Assembly: GCF_042676085.1 (NCBI RefSeq)
Contig: NZ_JBHTKH010000002.1
Span: 124,001-188,000, forward strand
Source: Terrabacter terrigena
GTDB taxonomy: Bacteria > Actinomycetota > Actinomycetes > Actinomycetales > Dermatophilaceae
DNA: 64,000 nt
Reading direction: 5' to 3'
Every line of letters begins with the position of its first letter. Position 1 is the first letter of the stretch. The translations under genes and the position numbers were made by a program. The notes beneath the pieces are model-generated. The model did no database searches, was not told the DNA's origin, and saw nothing but the letters and a program-made list of their open reading frames with translations. Below, piece after piece: positions 1 through 8,667 of the stretch.

Positions 1-1
1 G

Positions 2-262
2 AAGGGCCGGGTCGCCGACAGCGAGAAAGGCGAGGTCTGGCAGGACCCCGATTCCATGGACGTCCCGGCGGGTGCCCCGGAGAACGCCAATTCGGTCCGT
101 TTCATGGATCCCAATCCGGACTACCCTCACGGCTACCTGGTCTTCTACAACAAGGATGGGCAACCGATGAACGCCGCGGGCAAGCCGGGCCCGAGATCAC
201 AAACCCATCTTGCCGTCCTCGGCGACGGCACCATCCCCATCCCGGAAGGGTGGTCGCCGTGA
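2..262 (+). CDS. C-terminal fragment of a probable polymorphic (Rhs/CDI-like) toxin, 5' truncated by the window edge
   Basis: Only the last 86 residues are visible; the frame is open from the first bases of the window. The segment SVRFMDPNPDYPHGYLVFYN, followed by a DGQP...GKPG...THL stretch, resembles the short toxin tips at the C-termini of secreted polymorphic toxins, as I recall them. The stop codon overlaps the GTG start of the next gene (GTGA), and that gene and its paralogue look like immunity proteins, which supports the toxin reading. The delivery domain and toxic activity cannot be determined here. An ordinary secreted protein tail remains possible. Confidence 0.5.
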   Translation, partial: KGRVADSEKGEVWQDPDSMDVPAGAPENANSVRFMDPNPDYPHGYLVFYNKDGQPMNAAGKPGPRSQTHLAVLGDGTIPIPEGWSP

Positions 263-642
263 TTCCCGACTTCGCCGGAGACATCGTCATCGCCGTCCGG
301 CACGAGTACGCAGTAGAGCTCTGGACGGATCGCCACTGGGAGTTCCGGCTCGCCGGCCGCACCGTCCTCGACCTCGAAGGCAGAGGGCCGCAAGCCATCG
401 ACAACGACGCGCCGCCCGACCCGGTTGACACCGACCTCATCAATGGCCTGATGGGGCAGCAGATCACCTCTGTCGTCACCTCGCCGGACGGGCGCCTCGA
501 GATCACCTTCGGCGCTGCGCGTATCAGCGTCGACGCCGACGACCGGTTTGAGTCGTGGGAGCTGAGCGGACCTCACGGCGCCAAGGTCGTGTGCACCGCG
601 GGCGGCAAGTTGGTGACCTGGTCACCGAGGGAGCCGGCATGA
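259..642 (+). CDS. DUF6188-like protein, probable immunity protein (copy 1)
   Basis: A 127-residue soluble protein with no signal peptide or membrane segment. I chose the GTG overlapping the upstream stop because it gives MIPDF, matching MTPDF at the start of the downstream paralogue; a GTG nine bases earlier is possible. The pattern LLGQxxTxVxxS in the middle and YESW/FESW-x3-GPH with a C-terminal GGxLxxW is shared with the next gene and matches my recollection of DUF6188. Translational coupling to the toxin-like fragment suggests it neutralises that toxin. Function is inferred from context only. Confidence 0.6.
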   Translation: MIPDFAGDIVIAVRHEYAVELWTDRHWEFRLAGRTVLDLEGRGPQAIDNDAPPDPVDTDLINGLMGQQITSVVTSPDGRLEITFGAARISVDADDRFESWELSGPHGAKVVCTAGGKLVTWSPREPA

Positions 643-1025
643 CGCCCGACTTCACCGGGATGACCATCTCGCGCGTTCAGCTGGACTGGATGGTCCGGCT
701 CTGGACGAGCGGGGGCGGCCAGTTCAACCTCGAGGGTGACGTGTTCGTCACGCACCGAGGCCAGGCTCCCGTCGAGATCGACATCTCGCAGTCCGTGGAA
801 ACCCCGCCCAAGATCCTCGCCGACCTACTCGGTCAGGAGGTCACCGGCGTACTCGTCTCCCCCGCCAACGATCTCGCCATCAACCTCGTCGACGCGCAGG
901 TCGCCTGCCGCGTGGACCCTGACTACGAGTCGTGGACGATCCACGGTCCCCACCGCGAGATGATCATCTGCATGCCCGGCGGTGAGCTGTCGGTCTGGAG
1001 TCGCCCGACCGACGAGTCCTCCTGA
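639..1025 (+). CDS. DUF6188-like protein, probable immunity protein (copy 2)
   Basis: A 128-residue paralogue of the preceding protein, coupled to it by an ATGA overlap. Shared features include the MxPDF start, DLLGQEVTGVLVSPxxxLxI, and DYESWTIHGPH ending in GGELSVWS. Identity is clearly partial, so the pair is an old duplication rather than a recent one. Tandem immunity paralogues behind one toxin are common in polymorphic toxin loci, where extra copies give protection against related toxins. No catalytic motif is visible. Confidence 0.6.
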   Translation: MTPDFTGMTISRVQLDWMVRLWTSGGGQFNLEGDVFVTHRGQAPVEIDISQSVETPPKILADLLGQEVTGVLVSPANDLAINLVDAQVACRVDPDYESWTIHGPHREMIICMPGGELSVWSRPTDESS

Positions 1026-1081
1026 CGTCCTTGACCAGGTCGCCCCAGGATGCGGGGGCATCCACCGGCACAATGGGGTCC

Positions 1082-2260
1082 ATGACGGCGCTGCAGCTGC
1101 TCCCGGTGCCCGCCGGACCCGACGTCCTCGACGTGCTGCCCGCCCTGGAGAACGCCATGGACGGCCGCGCCCCCGTGTTGCCGTATGCCGCCACCGACGC
1201 CCCGCCGTCAGTGCCGTCCCATGACCTCGCGGACCTGCCCGACGGCCTCGCAGTCACGATCGGAACGTCGGGCTCCACCGGTCGTCCCAAGCGTGCCCTG
1301 CTCACGGCCGAGTCCCTGGAGCGGTCGGCGTGGGCGACCCACCAGGTGCTCGGCGGCAGCGGTGCCTGGCTGCTGGCGATGCCGGCCCACCACATCGCCG
1401 GGCTCCAGGTCCTGGTGCGCTCCGTCGCAGCCGGGGCAGAGCCTGCCGTACTCGACCTGCGGGGCGGGTTCTCGGCGGAGGCCTTCGCTGCGGCGGCCGC
1501 GTCGCTGCGTCCTCACGGGCCGGCGAAGCGCCGCTACACCGCGCTCGTGCCGACCCAGCTGAAGCGTCTCGTCGACGACCCCGCAGGCCTCGAGGCGCTG
1601 TGCGGCTTCGACGGGGTGCTGGTGGGCGGCGCCGCGACCCCCAGCGCCCTCGTCGAGCGGGCGCGGCACCTCGGCGTCAACCTGAACCTGACCTACGGCA
1701 TGAGCGAGACCGCAGGCGGATGCGTCTACGACGGCACCCCGCTGCCCGTGAGCCGGATCCACGTCGACAACGACCGCCACGTCGTGCTCGGCGGTGACAC
1801 GGTCGCCCACGGCTATCTCGGCGAGCCGGCTTTGAGCCGCGATGCCTTCACCGTCGACCTCGACGGCATCCGCTGGTTCCGCACCGACGACCTCGGCCAC
1901 TTCGACGACGAGGGGTTGCTCGTCATCGACGGCCGTGCCGACGACGTCATCAACACGGGTGGTCTCAAGGTCAACCCCGGTGTCGTCGAGGACGCCATCA
2001 CGCGTCACCTCGACGATGTGCTCGACGTCGTGGTCGTCGGACTGCCCGACCCGGAGTGGGGCGAGTCCGTCTGTGCCGCAGTGACGCTCGTCGACCCGAC
2101 GGGCCACCTCACGACTGCACGGGTTCGCGAGCGCCTGCGAGGCATCTTGCCCGACGCCGCCCTGCCGCGCCGCGTCCTCGTGCTGCCGGTCATCCCACAG
2201 CGGGGGCCCGGCAAGCCGGACCGGTCGGCCATCCGGCGCGCTGTGCAGGGGTCTGCCTGA
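1082..2260 (+). CDS. menE: o-succinylbenzoate--CoA ligase (MenE)
   Basis: A 392-residue AMP-forming acyl-CoA synthetase that would activate o-succinylbenzoate to its CoA ester in menaquinone biosynthesis. The P-loop-like motif TIGTSGSTGRPKRAL lies near residues 58-72. LTYGMSETAGG and RTDDLGHFDDEG...DGRADDVINTGGLKVNP are the later adenylation motifs. It is short for the superfamily, as usual for MenE. The start has no Shine-Dalgarno, but CACAAT sits 7 bases before the ATG, as expected for a leaderless mRNA. menA lies 340 bases downstream, which supports menE over a generic ligase. Confidence 0.85.
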   Translation: MTALQLLPVPAGPDVLDVLPALENAMDGRAPVLPYAATDAPPSVPSHDLADLPDGLAVTIGTSGSTGRPKRALLTAESLERSAWATHQVLGGSGAWLLAMPAHHIAGLQVLVRSVAAGAEPAVLDLRGGFSAEAFAAAAASLRPHGPAKRRYTALVPTQLKRLVDDPAGLEALCGFDGVLVGGAATPSALVERARHLGVNLNLTYGMSETAGGCVYDGTPLPVSRIHVDNDRHVVLGGDTVAHGYLGEPALSRDAFTVDLDGIRWFRTDDLGHFDDEGLLVIDGRADDVINTGGLKVNPGVVEDAITRHLDDVLDVVVVGLPDPEWGESVCAAVTLVDPTGHLTTARVRERLRGILPDAALPRRVLVLPVIPQRGPGKPDRSAIRRAVQGSA

Positions 2261-2307
2261 GCGGTGGCAAGATGGTGGTGTCCACCCGGTCGACGAAGGA
2301 GATCAAC

Positions 2308-2583
2308 GTGCCACGCGTCGTACTCGTCGCCCTCGTGGTCTTCGCCTCGATCTACGCCTTCGTCGACTGCGTGCAGACCAACAGCCGACTCGTGCGCATC
2401 ATGCCGAAGCCGGTCTGGCTCATCGCGACCCTCGTGCCGGTGCTCGGGCCGATCTTCTGGCTGGTCGCCGGCCGCAGCGACGCCCGCGGGGGCCCCACCC
2501 CACGCGGGCCCGGCCGACAGCCACCGGGCCCCAGGGGCCCCCGAGGCCCCGACGACGACCCCGACTTCCTCCGCAAGCTGTAG
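2308..2583 (+). CDS. PLDc_N-type small membrane protein
   Basis: A 91-residue protein with two hydrophobic helices (about residues 2-18 and 30-50) and the signature KPVWLIATLVPVLGPIFWLVAGR, typical of the phospholipase-D N-terminal-like (PLDc_N) domain. A Pro/Gly/Arg-rich tail follows and there is no nuclease domain. The GTG start is preceded by AAGGAG with a 6-base spacer. It sits between menE and menA, an order I associate with actinobacterial menaquinone loci. Its role is unknown; proximity suggests a membrane function near respiratory-chain synthesis. Confidence 0.75.
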   Translation: MPRVVLVALVVFASIYAFVDCVQTNSRLVRIMPKPVWLIATLVPVLGPIFWLVAGRSDARGGPTPRGPGRQPPGPRGPRGPDDDPDFLRKL

Positions 2584-2602
2584 AAGGACTCACCCAGACC
2601 CC

Positions 2603-3478
2603 ATGGCCACCCTGTCCCAGTGGATCGAGGGCGCTCGTCCACGCACGCTGCCCGCCGCCGTCTCCCCCATCCTCGTCGGCACCGGCGCCGCCTACCATAC
2701 CGGTCACGTCGTCTGGGCGTATGCCGTCCTCGCCCTCGTCGTGGCCCTCGCCCTCCAGGTCGGGGTCAACTTCGCCAACGACTACTCCGACGGCATCCGC
2801 GGCACCGACGAGGTGCGGGTCGGGCCGGTGCGGCTCGTCGGCCAGCGCCTCGCCGCTCCCCGCTCGGTCAAGATCGCCGCGTTCTCGTGCTTCTTCTTCG
2901 CCGGGCTCATGGGCCTGGCACTGGTCGGCCTGTCCGGCCTGTGGGTGATGATCCCGATCGGCGCGGCGGCCATCGTCGCGGCCTGGTACTACACCGGCGG
3001 CTCCCGGCCGTACGGCTACCTCGGGCTCGGCGAGGTCTTCGTCTTCGTCTTCTTCGGGCTCGTCGCCACGCTCGGCACGATGGCGACCATGACCCCGCCC
3101 ACCGCTGCTGGCTGGTACGGCGCCATCGGTGTCGGCGCGTTGGCATCGGCGATCCTCGTGGCCAACAACCTTCGCGACATCCCCACCGACCGCGAGCACG
3201 GCAAGCGCACCCTCGCCGTGCGCATGGGCGAGTCCGGCACCCGCTGGTTCTACGTCGCGCTCGTCGCGGTCGCCTTCGTCATGACCGGTCTCGCGTCGTT
3301 CACGTCGCCCTGGGCGCTGCTCGCCCTGCTCGCGGCGCCGCTCGTCGTCAAGCCGATGCAGGCGGTCGTCGGACGGGCCACCGGCCGCGGCCTCATCCCC
3401 GCGCTGGCGGGCACCGGCCAGTTCCAGCTGGTCTGGTCGCTTCTCCTCGCCGTCGGGCTCGCGGTCGGACGCGCCTGA
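2603..3478 (+). CDS. menA: 1,4-dihydroxy-2-naphthoate polyprenyltransferase (MenA)
   Basis: A 291-residue polytopic membrane enzyme of the UbiA family. It attaches the polyprenyl chain to 1,4-dihydroxy-2-naphthoate, giving demethylmenaquinone. The N-terminus WIEGARPRTLPAAVSPILVG and the Mg-diphosphate motif NFANDYSDG (about residues 55-63) are diagnostic. A second acidic motif, NNLRDIPTDREHGKRTLAVRMG, follows. About eight hydrophobic segments are apparent. It ends 10 bases before hairpin-forming sequence that may terminate the men transcript. Confidence 0.9.
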   Translation: MATLSQWIEGARPRTLPAAVSPILVGTGAAYHTGHVVWAYAVLALVVALALQVGVNFANDYSDGIRGTDEVRVGPVRLVGQRLAAPRSVKIAAFSCFFFAGLMGLALVGLSGLWVMIPIGAAAIVAAWYYTGGSRPYGYLGLGEVFVFVFFGLVATLGTMATMTPPTAAGWYGAIGVGALASAILVANNLRDIPTDREHGKRTLAVRMGESGTRWFYVALVAVAFVMTGLASFTSPWALLALLAAPLVVKPMQAVVGRATGRGLIPALAGTGQFQLVWSLLLAVGLAVGRA

Positions 3479-3482
3479 CCCC

Positions 3483-3603
3483 ACCTCGGCCACGCGAGTC
3501 GAGGTGACCGCTCGCTCCCCGACGCGACGGCATACCTCGGCCCCACGACCGGCCACGCCATTCGAGGTGATCCCTCGGGACCCGGCACGACGGCACACCC
3601 CGA
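3483..3603 (+). repeat. Tandem imperfect duplication with hairpin arms downstream of menA
   Basis: Two copies of an approximately 53-base unit begin at 3488 and 3551 (period 63) and match at about 41 of 53 positions without gaps. CACCTCG (3483-3489) can pair with CGAGGTG (3501-3507). In the second copy ACCTCG (3534-3539) pairs with CGAGGT around 3564. The element lies between menA and the next gene and may terminate transcription. It also contains one GGCATAC octamer site, which the second copy has lost (GGCACAC). Confidence 0.5.
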
Positions 3604-3661
3604 CCCCTCGGGCATGCACATTCCCCTGACGGGCGCCAGCGGCGGGTGTCACGGTGGAGGC

Positions 3662-4891
3662 GTGCACGAGGAGATCGACGTCGTCGTCATCGGTGCCGGT
3701 CAGGCCGGCCTCGCGACGAGCCACGAGCTGGGCCTGAGGGGCGTCGAGCACGTCGTGCTGGAGGCCGAGTCGCCCGGGTCGTCGTGGGCGCACCGGTGGG
3801 ACAGCTTCACCCTCGTCGGCCCGAACCACCTCGTCCTGCTGCCCGGGGCGCCCTACGAGGGCGATGACCCTGACGGCTTCCTGTCGCGCGAGCAGATCAC
3901 CCACCACCTCGAGGCGTATGCGGCGCGCCTGTCGGCCGAGGTCCGGCACGACACTCCCGTACGCGCCCTGCGTCCGGGCCGCGCCGGCGGCTACGACCTC
4001 GAGACCGACCACGGGCGTGTGCACAGTCGCGTGGTCGTCGTCGCGACCGGCGCCTACCAGCGGCCGCATCACCCCGCGGCCGTGCAGTCACTTCCAGCAG
4101 GGCTGGCCTGCCTCGACGTCTCGCAGTACCGCAACCCGGCCGGCCTGCCCGACGGCGCGGTTCTCATCGTCGGTTCGGGGCAGAGCGCGTGCCAGATCGC
4201 CGAGGAGCTCGCCCTCGGCGGGCGTGACGTCGTCATGGCGTGCGGCCGCGCGCCGTGGTTCCCGCGGCGGACCGGGGGACGCGACATCTTCGAGTGGCTG
4301 CTCGACACCCCGTTCTTCGACCATCAGGTCAGCGACCTGGCGACGCCGGCGGCACGACTCGGAGCCAACCCGCAGGTCAGCGGCCGGGACGGCGGGCACG
4401 ACCTGAGCTTCCGGACGCTCGACGCCCTCGGGGTGCGGCTCGGTGGTCACCTCGTCGGCTCCGACGACGCGACCGTGCAGCTGGCGGCCGACCTCCAGAC
4501 CACTCTCGCTGCGTCGGATGCGGCGCACGACTGGCTGCGCGACCTGATCGTGGCCGGCTGCGAGCGCACGGGCCAGGCGCCGCCCGACGTTCCCGACCCC
4601 GCTCCCTTCGCACCGGCGACCGTCGAGACCGTGCGCGTACGCGACATCGGGGCCGTGGTCGTGGCCGCGGGGTTCCGCAGCCGCTACGCGGAGTGGATCG
4701 AGGTGCCGGGTCTCGTCGACGAGCAGGGGTTCCCGCGGCACGACGACGGCGAGAGCACTGTCGCGCCCGACCTGCACTTCGTCGGCGTGCACTTCCTCAG
4801 GAACCGGCGGTCCGCGCTGCTCTTCGGGGTCGGCGACGACGCGCGCGCCACGGCCTCCCGGGTCGCCGGCAGGCTCGGCCTGACGGCCTGA
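3662..4891 (+). CDS. Flavin-dependent monooxygenase / NAD(P)-binding oxidoreductase (CzcO-like)
   Basis: A 409-residue flavoprotein. An N-terminal FAD Rossmann motif VVIGAGQAGLATSHELG is followed by the FMO/CzcO signature ESPGSSWAHRWDSFTLVGPN. A second dinucleotide motif, VLIVGSGQSACQIAEELA, near residue 160 would bind NADPH. It likely oxygenates a small hydrophobic or amine substrate, which the sequence does not reveal. The GTG start is chosen because CACGGT lies 6 bases upstream (leaderless layout); the GGAGG is too close to the GTG to act as a Shine-Dalgarno. An ATG at 3614 is an alternative. Confidence 0.75.
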   Translation: MHEEIDVVVIGAGQAGLATSHELGLRGVEHVVLEAESPGSSWAHRWDSFTLVGPNHLVLLPGAPYEGDDPDGFLSREQITHHLEAYAARLSAEVRHDTPVRALRPGRAGGYDLETDHGRVHSRVVVVATGAYQRPHHPAAVQSLPAGLACLDVSQYRNPAGLPDGAVLIVGSGQSACQIAEELALGGRDVVMACGRAPWFPRRTGGRDIFEWLLDTPFFDHQVSDLATPAARLGANPQVSGRDGGHDLSFRTLDALGVRLGGHLVGSDDATVQLAADLQTTLAASDAAHDWLRDLIVAGCERTGQAPPDVPDPAPFAPATVETVRVRDIGAVVVAAGFRSRYAEWIEVPGLVDEQGFPRHDDGESTVAPDLHFVGVHFLRNRRSALLFGVGDDARATASRVAGRLGLTA

Positions 4892-4950
4892 CACGTCACG
4901 GCCTCACGGCCTCATGACCTGGCTGGTCTGCCTACACGACCGGCTGGGGC

Positions 4951-5244
4951 TCAGCGACCCGGGCTGCGCGGGCCCTCGTGGCCGGCGTCCTCGGCGTCCT
5001 CGGCCGCCTCGTCGCTGTGCGGGTCGGGCTCGAGTCGGCGACCCTCGACCTTCGCCTCGTGCCGCTCCACGAGCTTGGCGGTGATCTCGTCACGCATGCC
5101 CCGCAGCAGGATGTACGAGGCGGCCGCCGACGCGATGGCCGCGGCGCCGATGAGCAGCGCCGGGCTGTTGCGCAGGCCGATGAGCCAGAAGAGGAGAAGG
5201 AACCCGAAGAAGATCAGGATGCGCAGCAGGGTGTATCGGACCAC
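4951..5244 (-). CDS. DUF4229 membrane protein
   Basis: A 97-residue protein with two transmembrane helices near the N-terminus (RILIFFGFLLLFWLIGL and ALLIGAAAIASAAASYILL) and an acidic, charged C-terminal tail (EPDPHSDEAAEDAEDAG). This matches the small actinobacterial DUF4229 family. It follows ccsB by 10 bases and is the last gene of the cytochrome c maturation cluster. Co-transcription suggests an accessory role in that system or simply operon carry-over. Biochemical function is unknown. Confidence 0.7.
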   Translation of the reverse strand: MVRYTLLRILIFFGFLLLFWLIGLRNSPALLIGAAAIASAAASYILLRGMRDEITAKLVERHEAKVEGRRLEPDPHSDEAAEDAEDAGHEGPRSPGR

Positions 5245-5254
5245 GATCAGACCC

Positions 5255-6268
5255 TCAGCTCATGCCCGAGTAGTTGTGCATTCCGACGAACGTCGACACG
5301 AGGTTCACCAGCGTGAAGTTGATGATCACCGCGGCGTAGCCGGCCAGCGCGATGTACATCGACTTGCGGGGGTCCACACCGGCAGTTGCCCGGCCGTGCA
5401 TGTAGGCGGCGTAGACCGTCCAGATGACGAAGGTCCACACCTCCTTGGGGTCCCACTGCCAGTAGGCGCCCCACGCCTGCTTCGCCCAGATCGCGCCCGC
5501 GATGAGCGTGAACGTCCAGAGGATGAAGCCGACCATGTTGAGGCTGTATGCCGTCCGCTCCAGTGCCGCTGCCGACGGCAGCGACTCCATGAAGCCGGGT
5601 CGGGCAGGCGGCTTCTCCTCGCGGCGCACGCGCACGAGGTAGAGAAGTCCGACCGCGAAAGCGAGGGTGAAGAACGCGACCGCGAGGAACGCGACGGAGA
5701 CGTGGATACCGAGCCAGTACGACTTGAGGGCCGGCATGAGCTCGCCGGCCTCGGTGTAGAGCACGGCGAGCGACAGGCCGAGCACGAGCAGGATGGGGGT
5801 GACGATGAAGACGCCGAGCCACTCCCACCTGTTGCGCCGGGCAAGCGCGCTGTAGGCGACGCCGACTGCCGCAGAAGCAGCGGTCGCGAACTCGAACATG
5901 TTGCCCCAGGGCGGGCGGGACACCGCGATGCCGCGCATCAGCACGGAGGCGACGAGCAGCGCCGTCGCGAGGTAGGTGAGCATCAGCGCGATGCTGCCCC
6001 GCTGCCGGCTGCGCAGGCTCTCCTCGAACCCCGGGCCGGCGGCATACGTGGTGGGCGACCGACGCTCGGCCGACACGGGCGCGCCGGACCCGGCCCCTGC
6101 GCCGACGAGCGCGCGCTCCGCGACCGACGACTCGGCGGCGACCTTGGACTCGGCCACCTTGGGCGCTCGCGCGGCGACGTGCCACGTGAAGGCGAGCATG
6201 GCGAGCGTGTAGACGATCATCGACGCGTACAGCGCGACGTTGGCGTTGGCGGCGAGCGAGGTGGGCAC
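5255..6268 (-). CDS. ccsB: Cytochrome c biogenesis protein CcsB/CcsA (ResC)
   Basis: A 337-residue polytopic membrane protein with about eight helices, partner of ResB in System II cytochrome c maturation, which carries heme across the membrane and attaches it to apocytochrome. The tryptophan-rich heme-handling signature WGAYWQWDPKEVW lies in the last third (the WWD domain). GNMFEFA and conserved His residues also fit the family. The GTG start overlaps the resB stop by one base (TAGTG), indicating translational coupling. A Pro/Ala/Ser linker of about 50 residues follows the first helix. Confidence 0.92.
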   Translation of the reverse strand: MPTSLAANANVALYASMIVYTLAMLAFTWHVAARAPKVAESKVAAESSVAERALVGAGAGSGAPVSAERRSPTTYAAGPGFEESLRSRQRGSIALMLTYLATALLVASVLMRGIAVSRPPWGNMFEFATAASAAVGVAYSALARRNRWEWLGVFIVTPILLVLGLSLAVLYTEAGELMPALKSYWLGIHVSVAFLAVAFFTLAFAVGLLYLVRVRREEKPPARPGFMESLPSAAALERTAYSLNMVGFILWTFTLIAGAIWAKQAWGAYWQWDPKEVWTFVIWTVYAAYMHGRATAGVDPRKSMYIALAGYAAVIINFTLVNLVSTFVGMHNYSGMS

Positions 6269-7917
6269 TAGCTGTCGGTCCGTTCTGGAAGGCGGTCGGG
6301 CGCGGCGGTGGCGGTCGCGGTGTCGATCGCGGTGACGATGCCGGTCACGATCGCTGCCAGCCCGGGGTCGGAGTCCTTGGAGAGGCCACCGATGGTCACC
6401 ACGGTAGCCGGTGCTGCTGAGGGATCCCCAGCGGTCGCAGGACGCACGCGCACGAAGACGCGGCGGCGCTTGATCGTGAGGCCGAGGATCAGCCCCAGCG
6501 TGGCGAGGATGGCGCTGACCAGGCTGATCGGCGCCCCGGGGTCGGTGCGCACCGACAGCCCGGCGAAACGCTTGACGCTGTCGAAGGTGATCGAACCTCG
6601 CTCACCGGGCAGCTTGTAGGTCTGCCCGGGCTTGAGGCGGACCAGCGCCGGCGAGCCGTCGGCCTTGGTCACCTGCTTCATCTCGTCGGTGTTCAGGGTG
6701 TAGACCGACTGGGGCGCGCCGCCGGGGAAGAGGTTGCCCTCCCAGACCGACAGGGCCAGCTCGGGGTTCTTCGTGTCGGGGAAGACCGAGGCCGGCCCGT
6801 TTGCGAACGTCGGCTCGGCGGTGGGCAGGAAGAAGCCCGTGAAGCCGAGCTGCTTGGGTGACGCGGACGGCACCTTGATGACGCCGACCGAGCGGTAGTT
6901 GCCGTCCTGCGGCAGGAAGGGCGTCGCCTCGCGGTAGAGCACCGTGCCCTTGGCGTCGCGCACGGTGACGACCGGCGTGTAGCCGTTGCCGAGCAGGAAG
7001 ATGTCGGCGCCGTCGACGGCGATCGGGTGGTTGACGGAGACGGTCTCCTGGCTCGCCTCGGAGCCGGGATCGCGCTGCAGCCGGGTCTGCGCCTCGAAGA
7101 GGCGCGGCTGCCCGAAGCCGCGGCCGGGCGTCTCGTTGAACTCGACGTCGAGCTTGTCGAGCGAGAGCACGAAGGGAGGCAGGGACTCGGTGTCGACCCA
7201 CGGGCCGGGCGAGATGGTGTTGTAGGTGCCCGCCGACGACGCGAACTTGTCGCCCTCGGCCAGGATGATGTCGCCGCGCCAGCCGAACACGTGGCCGACG
7301 GCCATGCCGACGATGATGCCCGTCAGCGCTAGGTGGAAGAGCAGGTTGCCGCTCTCGCGGAGGTAGCCGGACTCGCCGGAGAGGCTCACTCCGTCGTGGG
7401 AGTGGAGGCGGAAATGCTTGCGCCGCAGAGCAACACGGGCGGCCTCGAGCGCCTCGCCGGGAGACAGCGACGTGGTCAGCTCGGCGTGCTCGTCGAGTCG
7501 GTGCAGCCTCGCCGGGGCCTTCGGGGGACGCGCCCGCAAGGCCGCCACGTGCACCTTGGTGCGCGGCACGATGCAGCCGACGAGGGAGATGAAGAGCAGC
7601 AGGTAGATCGCGGAGAACCACACCGAGGCGTAGACGTCGAAGAAGCCGAGCCGGTCGAGCCACGGGCTCGTCGTGGGGTTCTGGGCGATGTAGTCGGCGA
7701 CCCGGCCGGCGTCGATGTTGCGCTGCGGGAAGATCGAGCCGGGCACGGCGGCGATGGAGAGCAGCAGCAACAGGAACAGCGCGGTGCGCATGCTCGTCAG
7801 CTGGCGCCATCCCCACCGCAGCAGGCCGAGTGGGCCGAGCTCGGGCAGCGCGGGCTCCGGGCGCTGGGTGGCGCCCTTGCCCGCCCTTCGCTGCCTCACG
7901 GGTGCGTCGGTCGCCAT
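6268..7917 (-). CDS. resB: Cytochrome c biogenesis protein ResB
   Basis: A 549-residue membrane protein of the System II heme-lyase complex. Three N-terminal helices (including RTALFLLLLLSIAAVPGSIFPQ, about residues 44-65) flank a conserved cytoplasmic stretch. A large extracytoplasmic domain follows, and a last helix lies near residue 480. FPQRN and the fourth-helix region LLFHLALTGIIVGMAVGHVFGW are typical of ResB. It lies between ccdA (1-base gap) and ccsB (1-base overlap), so the three are clearly one operon. Confidence 0.92.
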   Translation of the reverse strand: MATDAPVRQRRAGKGATQRPEPALPELGPLGLLRWGWRQLTSMRTALFLLLLLSIAAVPGSIFPQRNIDAGRVADYIAQNPTTSPWLDRLGFFDVYASVWFSAIYLLLFISLVGCIVPRTKVHVAALRARPPKAPARLHRLDEHAELTTSLSPGEALEAARVALRRKHFRLHSHDGVSLSGESGYLRESGNLLFHLALTGIIVGMAVGHVFGWRGDIILAEGDKFASSAGTYNTISPGPWVDTESLPPFVLSLDKLDVEFNETPGRGFGQPRLFEAQTRLQRDPGSEASQETVSVNHPIAVDGADIFLLGNGYTPVVTVRDAKGTVLYREATPFLPQDGNYRSVGVIKVPSASPKQLGFTGFFLPTAEPTFANGPASVFPDTKNPELALSVWEGNLFPGGAPQSVYTLNTDEMKQVTKADGSPALVRLKPGQTYKLPGERGSITFDSVKRFAGLSVRTDPGAPISLVSAILATLGLILGLTIKRRRVFVRVRPATAGDPSAAPATVVTIGGLSKDSDPGLAAIVTGIVTAIDTATATAAPDRLPERTDS

Positions 7918-7918
7918 C

Positions 7919-8662
7919 TCAGATCGCCACCTGGAAGCCGTTGACGAGACGCACCTGCAGCCAGACCACGACGGTCTCCCACACGCCGGTCAGCATGAGC
8001 AGGCCGACGACGACGAGCAGCAGGCCGCCGACGGTCTGGAGCACACGGCGGCGGCGTCGCAGCCAGTCGCTCGCACGCCCGGCCCGCTCCCAGAGTGCGG
8101 CCATGAGGACGAAGGGCAGCCCGAGCCCGATCGAGTAGACCGCCGCGAGCGCGAGCCCCCGGCCGATCGAGCCGGACTCGGCCGAGATCGGGGCCGCCAT
8201 CGCCTGGATCGCCCCGAGGGTCGGGCCCATGCACGGCGACCAGCCGACGGCGAACGCGGCGCCGAGCAACGGCGCGCCCGCGAGCCCCGCCCGCGGTCGC
8301 CAGCGCACCGGCACGGCATACGAGCGGCCGACGCCGAGGAAGAGCACGCCCATGACGAGCACGACGCCGCCGCCCGCCCGGAGCAGGGTGCTCTGGTGCT
8401 CGCGGAACGCGAGGCCGACGGCCGAGACGGCCGCGGCCGCGATGAGGAAAACGACCGTGAAGCCCAGCACGAAGAGCAGCGCGCCGACGACCAGCCGCCC
8501 ACGCGAGCGCTTCTCGAGCGACACGTCGGACAGGCCGGTGACGTAGCCGAGGAAGCCGGGCACGAGCGGCAGCACGCAGGGCGACGCGAACGAGACGAAG
8601 CCGGCCACGAGAGCGACGGCCGCCGCGACGAGCAGCGAGCCAGTGGCGATCTCGGAGCCCAC
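7919..8662 (-). CDS. ccdA: Cytochrome c biogenesis membrane protein CcdA
   Basis: A 247-residue DsbD-type transmembrane thiol transporter that passes electrons from cytoplasmic thioredoxin to extracytoplasmic ResA, keeping apocytochrome cysteines reduced. The two redox cysteines are visible in SPCVLPLVPGFLG (helix 1) and GWSPCMGPTLGAI (central helix). Six hydrophobic segments are apparent, the expected number. It starts 5 bases after the resA stop. Confidence 0.93.
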   Translation of the reverse strand: MGSEIATGSLLVAAAVALVAGFVSFASPCVLPLVPGFLGYVTGLSDVSLEKRSRGRLVVGALLFVLGFTVVFLIAAAAVSAVGLAFREHQSTLLRAGGGVVLVMGVLFLGVGRSYAVPVRWRPRAGLAGAPLLGAAFAVGWSPCMGPTLGAIQAMAAPISAESGSIGRGLALAAVYSIGLGLPFVLMAALWERAGRASDWLRRRRRVLQTVGGLLLVVVGLLMLTGVWETVVVWLQVRLVNGFQVAI

Positions 8663-8667
8663 GGGAC

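Noticed and set aside
2420..4072. A 550-codon minus-strand frame over menA and the monooxygenase gene
   Set aside because: Antisense shadow: both genes beneath it have clear family motifs, and this frame has none.
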